Assembly: GCA_000708835.1 (NCBI GenBank)
Contig: DF237094.1
Span: forward strand, 1 to 64,000
Length of the DNA: 64,000 nt
Direction of reading: 5' to 3'
Source of the DNA: Klebsormidium nitens
Taxonomy: Eukaryota > Streptophyta > Klebsormidiophyceae > Klebsormidiales > Klebsormidiaceae
Made by a program: the position numbers and the translations under genes. The notes beneath the pieces were generated by a model. The model did not search any database. It saw only the letters and a program-made list of their open reading frames with translations, and had not been told where the DNA came from. Positions 46,144 through 59,268 of the stretch are shown in pieces. Each line of letters begins with the position of its first letter. Position 1 is the stretch's first letter.

Positions 46144-47207
46144 GATGCACAACTCGCGCAAGTGCTCAGCTCAGAGCTCTAGATTTGTCCTTCCGCTTGT
46201 ACTCCAAGTAACGTGTCTGCATGCCCCCAACCCAACACCTCAGCAGTACGCCAGACTGAAATCCACTTAGGAATGCCTGGCAGCAAAGTGTGCTAAGCAG
46301 ATCCACGTAAGAGCTGAGCTAGTACTTCAAGACCCTACTCCAAAGTCCGGAATTCTCTGAAATGATGGTTTGGAGGTACCTGCATGAGCAGAGCAAATTG
46401 AGACCCCAAACACCCAGGTCTTGTAAAAGGGGAAACAATCAAAAGACGCGTTGAAAATGTCTGCGATGCAGCGCTGCACTCGCGAACTCGTGCCTTCAGC
46501 TGCGCTTCTTGAAGTGGCTGCTTCGCCAGGGATATTCCCATAAGCGCTTAGCGCTTGAATGTGCGGCTCTGCAGACCGGGAGTGCATTGTCCAGGTGCCC
46601 GGAACGGACTAGAGTACCGAAACTTGAAAGGCTAGGTATCTACGAAAACATGAGTAATGGGCGGCACGGATAAGTCTCGATTATGTTGAGTCAGGTGTAT
46701 GTTGAGTTGGAAAAAGTCCCCGGGCCTCAACAAACTAGGTAGAATCTAAACCCAAAGTTAACATGCTCCGCACCCATGCCCACCCTAAACCCCCAAACCA
46801 ACCCCACCCGTCCCCCGGGCATGACCTAACTCAACATAGCCGCAACTTAACATAAAATCGAGACTCAGGTATTGCAGCACGGTACACTTTTTCTGCGCAA
46901 TGACTCTCCTGCAACCAGCGCCTATCTCACTGAGTCGATTCTGAAACGAAAAGCAGCCCTGCAACGCGCGCGCACTCATGTAAACAAGTGCATGCGTGCG
47001 CATGTATGACCACGGTTCCGGTTCCGATCCAGACCCAAGGTCTTGTTCCAATCCTCCGCTGCCAGCCAGGCCGGAATTAGCGCAGAAAACAGCAAAAAAT
47101 TAGAGCCCGCTTGCTGGCTGGCTTTTCAAAGGCGCCTCAGGCTCCAGATGGGGAGCAGAACTCGCGTCCTTCCCCAGGACTTTATCTGTACGAGCAGCTG
47201 AGGAGGC
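46144..47207. promoter_or_regulatory. Head-to-head promoter region of CFAP100 and the SR45a-like gene
   Basis: The two start codons are 1,064 bp apart on opposite strands. A MITE-like element (46673-46865) sits in the middle. No core promoter box can be assigned with confidence. Confidence 0.45.
46673..46865. mobile_element. MITE-like element, 193 bp with terminal inverted repeats
   Basis: The left end AGTCTCGATTATGTTGAGT matches the reverse complement of the right end, AGTCTCGATTTTATGTTAAGT, with few changes. A second inverted pair lies just inside (TATGTTGAGTTGG at the left, CTAACTCAACATA at the right). The interior is C-rich with no ORF. No clear target-site duplication was found. Confidence 0.6.
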
Positions 47208-50200
47208 ATGTCTGCGACAAGGAGCCCCGCGCCTGATGGGTGAGCACAATTTTGTCTTTGTTCTAGACAACGCTGGTGTTGGTTGAGTTGCTGCAAAGAA
47301 TTGCATCCGGCTTATCACATCTGTTTGCTGCAGCAAACTAGGCCAATGGATGCCTGGGGTTGACGTCTTTCGGTAATCTCTGTGCCGAAGACAGAACGTG
47401 ATGCATTGTTATCAAAGACAAAAGAGAGATGAAAGATGAAGCAGGTGACTCCCTAGATGTGGTCCTAAACCAGTCGCTCATGCAATTTTGTAATGTTTTG
47501 TTGCTTCCTTTTGCTAAGTCCCTTTCTTTCTTCCTTCGTCTTGGCCTTTCGTTTCTCTTCCTCTATCAGGACTCTTCTTTTTTATTATATGCTCTCAAAG
47601 CTCCACACCTTCAGTAACAGCTTTTTGGAGCTTTGCTTCACGTCTACCAGAAACCTTGGAAGAAGAGATGTGGTCAAGCAGAAGCCTGTGCCCCTGAACT
47701 TCCATGGTAGTGTTTGTGCTGCGACTTCAGTTGTTCTGAAGTACTGTCTGTCAATTTAACCAGGTAGCACATTCATGTAAGTGATTGCTCTACTGACGAT
47801 CGCAAGTGACAAGCCAGACATACAAAAGCCATCTTCATTGGCACCTGAAAGGGGACATGATTTACCACAGTCACTCCGGTTTCAGTATGCTCTTCTCATT
47901 TTTCTAAGCGTGAGCCTTGGCAGCTCTTGTTGGTAAGACCTAGTGATATGTAAGCAGCGAAAAATGTGACACACATATGTAGTAAGAAGCTCAGTTTCAC
48001 AACCTTGTGAGCACAAAATGGATTGCACTTCAGACCCTCAGAATGGAGTCACCAGGTTCACCTTCTGCTCTGCAGGTCCCCAGAGAACCGGGACAGGTCG
48101 CCTTCTCCCAAACAGGAGGAAGCGGCGCGCTCTCGTTCTCCGACCCCGCAGAGGTCGCCAAGCCGCGAGAGGAGAGACACACCTGAAAGGAGGGACCGCT
48201 CGAGAACGCCGGACGCGCCCCGCAGGACACGCAGTCCGGACGACAGGAGACGGTCCAGGACACCAGAGAGGAGAGGCCGCTCGAGGTCGCGCTCTCCAGC
48301 AGCAAAGTAAGACGGACTTGACGATGTTCTGGTGGTAGATTGGGTGAAGGATTTCAATCTGGAGAGTGAAAGTTAATGAACTGAAATGTAGAAGTGGAAG
48401 GTTGAGCAGAGGAGAGTTGATGAACTCAAGGGTAGAACTGGAAGGTTTAAGCATGGTTGTCCTCAAGAAGCAAGGTTACTTCGTGCTAAACAGGAGTTCG
48501 GATAATCACAACAACCGCCACTTTCTTGACTTTGCCAAACAAAGGCCCGAACGCAAGCTGTGACAGTACGTATGCACTGCTTCCTGAGATGAGGCACTGC
48601 ACGTCCCAGCGATACCTTGATATCAAGGACTATGAGACTTTGCCAAACCAAGTGAAAGGAACTTTGTCACAACTTAGTGACTGTAGCGGCTCCTTTCCTT
48701 GCAGCGGCGGCGGCCGTGGCCGAAGTGCTGAGAATCCTGGGACCAACCTGTATGTGACAGGGCTTTCTACCCGTGTTACGGAGGAAGAGCTTGAGAGATA
48801 CTTTTCCAAGGAGGGCAAGGTAAGCCTTCGAAAAATGCAGAACAAGGAGCTTTCGAAACTGGAGGGTTCTCCAGCGAGCAAAGCCCCAATGTAGCGCGAA
48901 ATGATACATAAGCAGACTGATGTGAAAGGGGCAAGGAGAGTGTTGTCTTGGAAAAAACTAGCAGCGGCTAGTGTGAAATGAGTTCGTTTTTCCTGTGTTC
49001 AGTGCTTTGATTGATGATAATAAAAAACCAAGCGCTGACACCTTGTAAAGGTCCAGCCTTCTCAAGAGATTGCTTTATAGTCTCTGTCAAAGGTCGTCCT
49101 TATTGAGACCAGCCTGTGTTGTCTCGTTGAACACCAGCCTCTGTTGCAAGAGCACAACCGCTTGCATAGCTCTCAACAACATTTATGAGAATGGATGTGA
49201 TAGATTCTCTGCTCTCTGGCCGCTCGTGAGGGTTGCTTAGCTGACAAGACACGAGTGCTGCACGCCCCTAGAACACAAGCAGTGTGTTGCACTGACTGTC
49301 AAGTCGTCTTTATCACCTCTACTTGTGGCGCCGAAGCAGTAAGCGCGCGGTAATGTATTACCCTATTTGTTACTGGCATTTCATCATCCTAGAGAGCTAG
49401 AACGTCTCTTCCGCACAGATTGCCGCGCTTCCCTTTGTTGTGGTGGCTTCTAGAAACACAAGTACGACCAAAAACAACAGTTGCAAAGAGTAGGGATTCA
49501 ATCATTGAACCCTTTCCGAACATTTCGCAGGTTGCCGATGCGCGCATTGTCCGAGACCCAAGGACCCAGGAGTCGCGCGGCTTCGGCTTCATCACCATGG
49601 CCACGCGTGAAGACGCTGACGCTGTTGTCAGGAGGGTCAACGGCAAAGCCTTTGAGGGACGGCTGCTCACTGTTGAGAAGGTACGCTGGTCAAAATCGTC
49701 ATGCTTGCAATGGAGTGATTCGCCATCCATTCATTTCCTTTCATGGCATTTTTTTCCATTCCCTATGGCTCTCTGCCCCTATGATTTTGGTGCTCTTTGA
49801 TCTTTGCTGGAGATTAACGCGCTTCTCCGGCCATTTGAGAAGCATCTCTGGTACAATTGAGAATCAAATGTGTGGAGTTGCAAGCCTTGAAGCCTGTGAT
49901 CTAAAAAATGGCTCGGAAATAGAACCGTGGGAAGAGTTCTTGGTTGCCTTATAGCAGTCTGTTCGCGTAAGCAGAGCTCGTTTGAAGTCGGAACGTCCCA
50001 ACTTTGTAGAGTGCATCCTGCGCCATCTGCGAAGATGACAGTGTTGGCTTTATGTCATGCTGACGCAGACGAGAGGGCCATTGTGATTCAAGCCACCCAG
50101 CCTTCGAAGATCCACATGAATATGAAGCATTTGACTTCAAACCGAGAATTTCAGTATTGACTTTACTTTTCATAAGCAGTTGGTCGCGTCCTCGTTGTTA

Positions 50201-51754
50201 TCCGCATCTTTCGCACTCCGCTTTCTGCTTTGCGTTCTGCCTCTGTCTGACTTCGTCGCCTCCCCCCCGATTGCTATCTGAGTTTCGTCAAGGATCTACT
50301 TGGATCCTGCAGTTTCCAAGCTCAAAATGGCCCCTTTTACAAGCCTCCCCCAAGGGAGCGGCCCCCCCTCGTCCCCACCCCCTCTGCGCCATCGTTTTCA
50401 CTGCCCCCCAAATGTCAACTTTGCCAGCACCGTCCGAACATTCGTCCTCGAGCAACCGTCCAAATGGTTTCAACTTCGCGCTCCGCCGTCCGAAGGGCCG
50501 TCCGAATGGTGTCAAGTTCTTCACCACCTTTCAAACGCTGCGAGCTCTGACACACTAGACTGAAGGGGCGTCGTCACCACCTGTCCGAACGGTGTCAGCC
50601 TGCTGACGTCGTCCGAACAAACAACCCCCAAGCATTCGTACGAATGACCAGCCACCTGAACGTCAGCAACTTAACACCAGCGGCCGGAAAGTGTCCTCTT
50701 CGCGCCCATCGTCGGAACGAAGTCAACTTCGAGCGCACGCCTTTGGCGTCAAGCGTCCGCATCATTTACCAGCACGGACCAACTCAAGCCAGAACAACTG
50801 CCGCTGATCGCGTCGATACATGTCGCTGACGTCACCCCTGTTCGGTTCCCTTCGTCCGCCAACAAGCAACGCGTCCAAGCCCGGCTCGCAGCTTTCACGT
50901 TTCTTCGACTTACAAGACCAATCCCGTCATCTTTACCTCTTCTTCAAGTGCCAGCTACATCCGGTGTTCCTCTTTGTCTCCCCCTTCGAGAAGAGCGCAA
51001 GCGACCTGTTCGTGTGCGGGCCACAGTTATCAAAAGATACGCTGTCTGTCTTCTCTCCGTACTGCTGACTCAGTCTGCTCAATAATCATGAGCGGCGGGG
51101 CACAGAGCTAGTCGACGTCAGCGTCTTTTGCTGATATCAGCATCTCGTATTTCTTTGACAGGCAAAGCGTGCGAGGGAGAGGACGCCGACGCCGGGCCAG
51201 TATCGTGGCGTGCGGGGAGCGCACGAGAGTGAGGGCTACGGCTCTTTCGTATTCGCCTTTTAAGATCTCCGCTGCCGTTTCTTTATTTCATGCGACATTG
51301 CTCGGGCATTGATTCGATAGTCCCTGGGCTCTGCATCCAGATGTGATTTCCAATGTGTTTCAGATGGGCACAAGATTGGGTATGCCGGGTTTTGTTGACC
51401 TCTGGAAGTCGATGAGCTCCGGTTCCGTTCGTAAGTCGCTTACAAGTTACTTGTTGCAGAAAGCAAGATTGCAAGCTTCCCGCTGGTTTTGATGTCCGTG
51501 TCTATTGTTATCTGCCTGCGCTTTTCTCAGATTGTGTCTCTTTCTGTTCAGCGGCACCGCCACCGAGGAGCTCGCGGTATGAGTCCGACCGGTACGATCG
51601 TCGTTCTGACAGAGACGACCGGTATGGCAGGAGCTACGACCGACATGACAGGTATGATGACAAGTACGATCGCCGCCGGCGGTCTCCAGATTATGGACAC
51701 TCACGCCGAGAGCGCTCTCCGTATGATAGAGACAGAGGGTATTACAGGAGGTGA
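47208..51754 (+). CDS. SR45a: SR45a / transformer-2-like splicing regulator (RS-RRM-RS)
   Basis: Six exons: 47208-47239, 48076-48306, 48705-48819, 49531-49680, 51162-51228, 51552-51754. They total 798 nt, in frame, 265 residues. Residues 12-88 are an RS domain with repeated RSRSP, SPSRER and SRTP dipeptides. The RRM spans about 98-176, with RNP2 LYVTGL and RNP1 RGFGFITM. Right after it comes the RTPTPGQYRGV linker that is diagnostic of transformer-2/SR45a proteins, then a second Arg-Tyr-Asp-rich RS tail. Relatives bind purine-rich exonic enhancers and promote exon inclusion in the nucleus, and are controlled by phosphorylation of the RS domains. The 32-nt first exon is inferred from phase and sequence (MSATRSPAPDG). 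Intron 4 is 1.48 kb, the longest in the gene. In this family long introns often carry alternative exons, but none is provable here. Confidence 0.9.
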
Positions 51755-53026
51755 AGCGGTGGCGTACTTATGGTGGGCGGGATTGTTTCTGTATCCTTGG
51801 AGACCCTGTAAGGGTCGACCACCAATGGTAGAGGTCGCTGCAGTGAGTTTAGATATCCTCCAGTCTGTTCGCCGACTTAGTTTGCCTAAGCGATAGTCAG
51901 AGTTGATACGCCTTCTTTGGAAAAGTATGTAAAGGTGGCGTTCCCAAGAACCATGCATTGCACTGGACGGTCTGAACAACTTGAAAGAAGTTGCATTACT
52001 TATGATGGGATTTTGCATTGCATCTGAGATCAAAATGAGAAAGGGATTTCATTCACCCAGGATTTTTCAGTGTGCCTCATGATCGATTGAAACTCTGAGA
52101 GGGGCGCGCAACTATATGGCGATCTGATCGGATTACATGTCATTGAGAACGGGCATGCCGCCACGGCATGACGGTGCAATCATACACTACTAGTACTGCG
52201 TGCGTCGCATGGCGGGTCCATATATGATCGATGAATCCGGTACAGAGTACGTATTAGTTATATATGGGTCTCTCGAATACTTAGTGTGTGCAGCACGTTG
52301 ATCATGTCATGCCTGGTGTGCATAGTGCAGCCACCATGCATCTGACTCAGTGAGCGTGCGGCTACTATAAAGACGTTGGCCATCATTCAATTTGGTTTGC
52401 ATGGCACGGCCGCAGTGACTAAGTGATATTTCAGGGCCGTTCTCAATCCGAAGTTTGACGTTGAGTATCTCAGCTAGCGCTGGCCAAATGGGAGAAGTAC
52501 ACATGCCTGGGAAGCTTAGAAGGAGAGACACGCCTTGTACTCTTTCACGCAACGGACCATCCAATTATGCATGCACTTGTACTGACGTCAAAGTCAGCGG
52601 TGCTTTTGCAAACAAGGGTTATATGCCCTGCGAAAATCAGGGGGCTATGTTCATGACAGCGCTTACCAATCTGTCTTTCCCCTCACCTCTCGATCCCACC
52701 AATTTGCAACAGTAACTCCTTCGAACCTGCAAACGCAACTGCAACGTGGCAGTGAAACCACGTCCAAAGAATTGCACAGGCGCACGTCTGCTCAAAACAA
52801 CGTGCAAGTGGAATATGCGGAGGTCTAGATTGCAATTTACTTGATCACCAAAAATGTTTCTATAGAAGTCCATTTCTGACCGTCTCTCTGTGCCACTTAG
52901 ACATGAGGCCTGTCCAATAAGATTGAGCTCTAATCCAGGGACGTACCCGAAAGCGGGCCCTGTTTGCGGCCCGAGGTCCAAACTGTGCAACAAAAGTCGC
53001 TCGGCTCTCACAAGGCCGTTCCAGTC
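51755..53026. other. Convergent spacer
   Basis: Between the stops of the SR45a-like gene (+) and RBM42 (-). No coding frame is supported. Confidence 0.5.
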
Positions 53027-56000
53027 CTAGCCCACGTGCTTGCTCTTCTGCTTCTTGTACTTCTTCTGCGAAAAGAGGAAATACAGTTAGCAACGGATAG
53101 GAAATCTGTGCATCAGCTTAAAGGGCTTGTTGCGCATTACGTTCTCTTTATTTCGCTGCAATCTGCTGAGGTGTAAGAAAGCAGTCAAGCTCCCATTAAG
53201 GTGCAGCTTGATCAGCCTTGAAAGCTTTTACCGTATCAATGATAAAGTTGTATCCAGAAAAATATACAGCTTCGGAGCATGCAAGAAGTTTTTCAAACGA
53301 GAAACTCTTTGCGGGCGTGCAAAAGCAAATGTCCCCATTTGAGTTCAGCCTAGTATGTAGGATCCAGCCTTGAAGAAAAAATAAAAATTACCAAAAACGT
53401 CGAGATGGTGTTACAAGTCTGGCTATTCTCCTGATATCCCCACGGCGAAATCCTTCTAGCAGATTCTCGACCGCGCGCGTCAAATACAGGTGATACAACA
53501 ATCAAAGACCCGGCTTGTCCACCAAGCACCCCGCCGATTCAGTTCAGAGATTAGCGAAGCCACTCATTACTTCGCAGAGACACATTTGAGATCAATGCGG
53601 TATATCACCATAAGTTCGCAAGTATGCAGTCAAGAGATCGTACGACAAGAACTGCACAGAGTTGACGGCTGCGACTCAGCAGGTTGAATTTCGGCTGCAC
53701 CTTTTGCGCCTCTGCATCCGTCCGCTCTTCCCACGAGCTTTTCCGCAAGATGAGCGGGCGGTTCCCCACGTATTTACCTGGTGAGAGCAAAGAAACAAAT
53801 CTTCCGAAGCTGACCAACCCAAGGAGAAATAACTGGTGACGAGTGATAGACTATAGGTGGGGTTGGGTTTCGTTCATACGTGGTCCTCCTGCTGCGGAAA
53901 ACAAAAGTTGTCGAGCGAGGCGCTTTCAGTTTAGAAAACCCTAGTCATGAGAATAGAGACCAGACCTGGAAAGAGTTACAACTCAGTCCCTTACCTCTTG
54001 GTCTGCGTTTGGGTTATTCCGCTCTTGCCAAGTGCTCTTCCGGAGCTGAACTGGCCGCTTTCCAATATACTTCCCTGCCGATCACACCGGACAGCAGTCG
54101 CACTGAGAATCGGGGTCTAACCGTCTTGGAATACTCGAATGTTGGACTTGGGAACTGACATACTCGTACACTATCGACTGCGGTTGGGGCGAGACAAAAC
54201 GAAAACATCGTAGACTTCATGCTCACGAACATTGAGGATCTTGAAAGATAGATTCTGAAACCGCACATGACAACTCGTGCTTTTCAGCAAGATGATCTGA
54301 CGAAAGGGTGTGACACCCTCGGAGGGTGTTTGAATGTTACTTAATATGGACTCCGGTGTGTGCTTTGTGCACCTTTAGGGTCTCCACTTTACAAGAAGAG
54401 GAAGTGGGACATGCTGCGCAACAATCTCATCCAACAGGCAGTTGCCCGAGACCTGAGCGAGTATACTGCGTACTGAGATCGTCCAAAACGCAATGCATCA
54501 GAAACGACAATCGCTTTATGAATGCAGATCGATTTGATTGGACTCTGGAAGGCAATGTCCACCCTATGCAAAAAGCTGGACTCTTCCAGGGAGCTTAGTT
54601 CTCACCTTGCATCTCCTTCAGGGCGGAGAACATGTCGCCCTGTGTTGCGAAGCTGACGAATCCATAACCCCGCGTTTTACCCGTCCGTTTATCCCGGATA
54701 ACCTGCACATTAAGGACTCCTTTTCAAGTGATTCTAGGAAAATAGTATGAGGAGGCCGTCCCATCGCATCGCATTCTCTCTTGCCATTTTCTCTGCTTTC
54801 GCTCGCTCTTTTGCTTCTGTCTTTGGCGCTCGCTAACCGAGCGAGTAGACAGACAAAGCGAGAACTGCAGCGTGGGTTCAGGAAAAATGAAGGAGACACC
54901 TCTTGGCAAGTTCCTTTTGACGCTTCATGGTTGCAAAATCGACGAGCATCCAATACCGCTCGTGACAGCGCATCGCAAAAATGGACGTGCTGCTGCTCAA
55001 CGTTCCTCAAGAGTTCAAGCTTAATATTACTGCCGCAATATTCATCAAGGACAGATGGTTGCGTTGGTACTCTTACAATCAGGTGCTCTACATCTGCTGC
55101 CTACCTTCGCCATGTTGAAGCTGCTGTACTTGACGAACGCCTTTGACAGGACGTCCTCGTTGACCTCGTTCCCGAGGTTGCCGCAGAACAATCGGAAGTC
55201 GTCTGCAGAGACAGGTCCGGAGTTCAGTGCCAAGGGTTTCAAGGTTCAGGTCAATCAGACTTGGACTCTTGGATTCTGGCAGTCAAACGCGCAGCTTTGT
55301 AGCAGATGGCATCTTCGCAATGTAGCGGCAAGGGTGAGCTCAGACCTACGGTGAATAAGCGGTTGAAAAGAGACGTCCCCAAAAACGGCCGAACGCCAAC
55401 GCCGCAGTTTTGGAGGTCAATCTCCGCATGATGGACGATCCAAACGCCAGGCAAGTCCACCACGTGCTCAGAATGGTACTACAAAGCAGTCTCAAAGAAT
55501 TCTGAATTGACCCACAAAGAATGTATTTCAGCCCACTTACTCGTATAGAAAGATAAGTAAAGAAAACACTGTACAAGTCACGAGCTGCAGCACAATTGTC
55601 TTACTTTCGGGCCACTCCGCCAGTGTGGGATCCACCCACTTCTCCCCCGCGGCTGTCCGAGCAATCGGCCGCTTCTTCGTCTCTTTCTTTGGGTCTGGCT
55701 TCGGCTCTTCTCCGGCCAGCGCGGCTTTCACCCTTTCTAACTCTGCCGGATCGAGAGCCTTCATATCCCTTTCAAACAGTGTTTGCCCCTGTAAACCAAA
55801 ACACGTGTGTCAGGCGATTGTGAGGGAAGCAAGCAGGAGCTTGGAGTCTGGGTGAGTATGTGCAACGATCCTTTGCGTCAAGTAGCTTCTCTGCAAGAGC
55901 CAAGCGCCAAGGAGCCTTTTACACGTCACTTTCGCACCTTTTGCACCTCTCGGGTCGCTGTTCGCTTAGGAAATGAAGCGCAGCATATGGAACACGGTTG

Positions 56001-57968
56001 GCGAGAGGCCCAACTTATCTTGCAACGAAGAGTGCCTGCCATGTTTGTGAAAACAGTAGGAGTCCTGCAAGAAGATCTTGCAGCGGAGAAGTGACTAATA
56101 ACAGCTTTGTATTTAATGGCCATTGAAAGTCCTCTGTTTATCTCTGCAAGCTCTCGCAACCAGCAAAACTGGGTCCCGAATCTTTCGCTATCTGGCCTCC
56201 CTTAGAAGCCAATGTGCTCGTCATACTGACACAATGAAAGCCTGCATAGCAGAGCTACAAAAAGCAAGCCTACATAGCAAAGCTACAAAAAGCACGTGCT
56301 TCTTATGCATGATTGAATCCGCCCTTCCAAAATAAACGCCTCTGATCAACCCTGTCTGCAAAGCGGCTTGAGATAATCACCTGTGTAAGGGGAGGCGCTG
56401 CAACCGGCCCTGGGTATTGCGCCAAAACGGGGGGGTACTGTCCCGGCGGCGCAAACTGGCCCGAGGGACCGGGGGGGTAAAAGGGTTGCGGACCCGGCGC
56501 GGGGAGGGGCGCCGGAAGTGGGGCGACAGAGGGGGGCGGAGCGTGGGGCCGTACAACTGCGGGGGGGGAAGGTCGGCGGTGCNNNNNNNNNNNNNNNNNN
56601 NNNNNNNNNNNNNNNNNNNNNNNNNNNNNNNNNNNNNNNNNNNNNNNNNNNNNNNNNNNNNNNNNNNNNNNNNNNNNNNNNNNNNNNNNNNNNNNNNNNN
56701 NNNNNNNNNNNNNNNNNNNNNNNNNNNNNNNNNNNNNNNNNNNNNNNNNNNNNNATTTGAGAAGGGGGTCCGCTCAGAGAAGAGGGGGGAGGGGGGGGTG
56801 GTCGAGCAGGAACTGACCCGTTCGGGGGGGGTGTTTTGGAAGCTCCTGCCGGGGGGGGAGGAGGCATAGGGGGACGGGGTTTGCTGGAGGCCGCTTTGGG
56901 GGGGGGGAGCGGAGCTGGGGGCGGAGGAGGGGGGGTGGTTGTGAGCTCGGCCATCTCCGCTTCAAAGCGAGCGAGCTCGGTATCGAGTGCATCTTTTGGG
57001 TCGCCGCTGTACAACAAAAAGACGACATTCTGAAAAAAGCCAGTTGAAAAGCAACATGGTAGCTGACATCGTCAGTTGGAAGACTGCAGAGGGAGAACAA
57101 AAAGAGGATCCTAGAGCTGATCACAGAGGTCAAAAGGAGGCACCAAATCAGGCGTCAGCACATGCTCTGGATTGCCTGCATTACGCGTGGTTCAACAAAA
57201 GCCAGTGAACCAACGAGAGGCGGGGTAAACAGAAGACTCAGAAGGTTTGGTTACAGGGCAAGCCTAGGGAATATGTACGAAATCAACAGGCGGAGCTTCA
57301 TTAGAAAAGGGTCAGAATGATTAGCCAGGAGTGCTGCTGTCCCACCCTGTATGCATCGGAGATAACAGGAGTCTATTTCCACAATAAGACCAGCAATGGA
57401 TTAGAGCAGCCACGGTAGTTGGAGCAGAAGGTGAAGACACATTGCGCTGTCCACAACAGCCACAAAGGTCCCCTCGACTCTACTTGAGCAAAAGTGGCAA
57501 GAAGAGCCCCTTCCAAACTCAAAGCTTAAACATGCTAACTCTTCAAGGAGTTCATGTCCAGCTTTTGGGCCTTGCAAAACGCGCACCGACGTGAAGCAGT
57601 GCATGGTACAATTACAGCACTAACCAGGGAATCAAAGATGCATTCGAAAATGGACAGAACAGGCTGAGAGGGGTGATATGTCTCAAGCAAAGGGGATCCC
57701 ATGCTGACAAAGCTTTCTTTGACCCATTTTGTCCCTTTGCGGACTCTAAACTCAACTCAATGTACAAAAGCAAAATCTATTTCAGCGTCCGCATAATACA
57801 CCACCACCAAACCCTCACAGCCGTCGAATCTCTGTAGATTAATCATTAAGCTTTTTCTCCAGCCATTTGTAAACCTCAGCAGAAGCGCGTCCCTTGAACA
57901 GACACCTTCAACAGCTTGACACAACTAGCCAAAATCCAGTCTTACCCTTCTTTGGCAGACTCGGCCAT
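53027..57968 (-). CDS. RBM42: RBM42-like RNA-binding protein
   Basis: Seven exons in transcription order: 57968-57946, 57006-56381 (contains an N gap), 55788-55605, 55202-55105, 54702-54606, 53777-53701, 53065-53027. The N-terminus starts MAESAKEGGD, followed by LARFEAEMAEL, equivalent to the N-terminal helix of animal RBM42, then a long Pro-rich region. Next come KWVDPTLAEWPEN and one RRM: RNP2 LFCGNL, GNEVNEDVLSKAF, RNP1 RGYGFVSF, and GKYVGNRPLILRKSSW. The protein ends KKYKKQKSKHVG, a Lys-rich tail usual for the family. RBM42 associates with spliceosomal tri-snRNP components and hnRNP K in animals; a splicing role is inferred. The N gap falls in the Pro-rich exon, and the frame on its two sides does not agree with the N length, so that part of the protein cannot be given. 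The 23-nt first exon rests on phase and context. Confidence 0.88.
56238..56300. repeat. Two-copy direct repeat, ~30 bp
   Basis: GCCTGCATAGCAGAGCTACA followed by AAAAGCAA, then GCCTACATAGCAAAGCTACA followed by AAAAGCAC, in RBM42 intron 2. Confidence 0.85.
56583..56754. other. Assembly gap (172 N) inside an RBM42 coding exon
   Basis: Flanked by long G runs on the + strand (Pro codons on the gene strand). The exon length including N is not compatible with the phases of the neighbouring exons, so the true gap length differs from 172, or a nearby homopolymer is mis-called. Confidence 0.95.
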
Positions 57969-59268
57969 GCTTCCCAAGTCCTTACGAAGCCTTGGCAAGC
58001 AACACCACCGAGAATAAGACTTGGATCTATTGTAGGAATAGTATTGACCAGCACCCCGACCGCCCTTCTAATAGTACTAGTCCAAAAGCAGGGTAAAAGC
58101 TGTGGAAAAAAGCGACTCGGAACTCGCTCAGGCAGGCAGCAGGAATTTCAGGAGGGAAAGCGGCGACAAGATCTACAACCTTCAAAGTTTAACAATGCCC
58201 CTTCTGGAGGACTACTGTTGTAGGCTGAAGGTTTCCAGACGGTCGCCACGGACAGTATTCCGCCCCGCTGGGCAGAATTCCGCGGGGTCCTGCGGAAATT
58301 CACGGATTCCGCACACTCTGCCTTTCCGCCCATTGCAGGCCACACCGGAATCAGTGCAGTTGAGCCTCGGAGCAGACAAAGTGCCTATATGCCAAGACGC
58401 CAGTGCCACCAGTCAATCAGGGCTTCGATCCGTGTGGTATTTTTGCTGATGTCACCGCTGGATTGCAATGTGCCACGTCCAGAAACATTTGGGCTTGCGC
58501 CAGAACAGAGAGAGGGCAATTGGAAAGTAAGTTGAGCGCGAGCTGCCATATGATCAATCATGTTGCAAAACGTGTTGCGACAACGGTTGCCTCCCAATCG
58601 CGAGCTCCCCATGCGTGCACTTGACCCTTGATGGCGGCCCACGAATGCACCGCGGCCGCCCTAGGTATAGTCAAAGCCCCTTTGTGTGTTGTTTGAGGCT
58701 CGAAGTATGTGAAGTTCATGGTTGGCGGGTGAGGGCAGCGCCGGGGATCCATCATGGTGGCAAGGAATTGCATCCGCGAAGTGAGAAGCTGCTTAAGGCG
58801 TCGATCTAGGGAGAATTTGAGCGAAGTGCTCAGTGGAGGTCCTAGCAGCTTTGATGGTTAGTATGGATCGTCGCATGGAATGATCGTCTTGGCGACCTAA
58901 AGACAACACCTTAGCGTGCCCTTTTTTCTGCTGACATTCAGCTTAGATCGTTGAGTTCATTGAACTGCTTGTGTGACTCATGCACCGAGTCCATCATCAT
59001 TCTTTCACCATGCAAGCTGTAAACAAGCGTGGTGCGCCAGATTATGGGGTAATAAGTTGTGCGCCCGGTTGATATTGCGCGACGTCGGGATGAAAACGAG
59101 TGACCTAGGACACTTCAGTCTTATTTGAAAAGAAACAGGAACAGCGTGAGGATGTTGACAGGTTGTCTCCTCAAGAACCAGCCTACAAAGTCACCACTGC
59201 GACAACACTCTGACTCGCTTGTATCCCGGAAGACCAGTTTTGGCCCTTTAGTTTGACTCCAGATTGGA
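57969..59268. other. Spacer between RBM42 start and PHD-BAH stop
   Basis: Should contain the RBM42 promoter and the 3' UTR of the PHD-BAH gene (both on the minus strand). No other coding region is supported. Confidence 0.5.

Noticed and set aside
48038-48466. Minus-strand frames over the RS-domain exon
   Set aside because: Low-complexity shadow; the plus-strand frame has RS dipeptides and correct splice phases.
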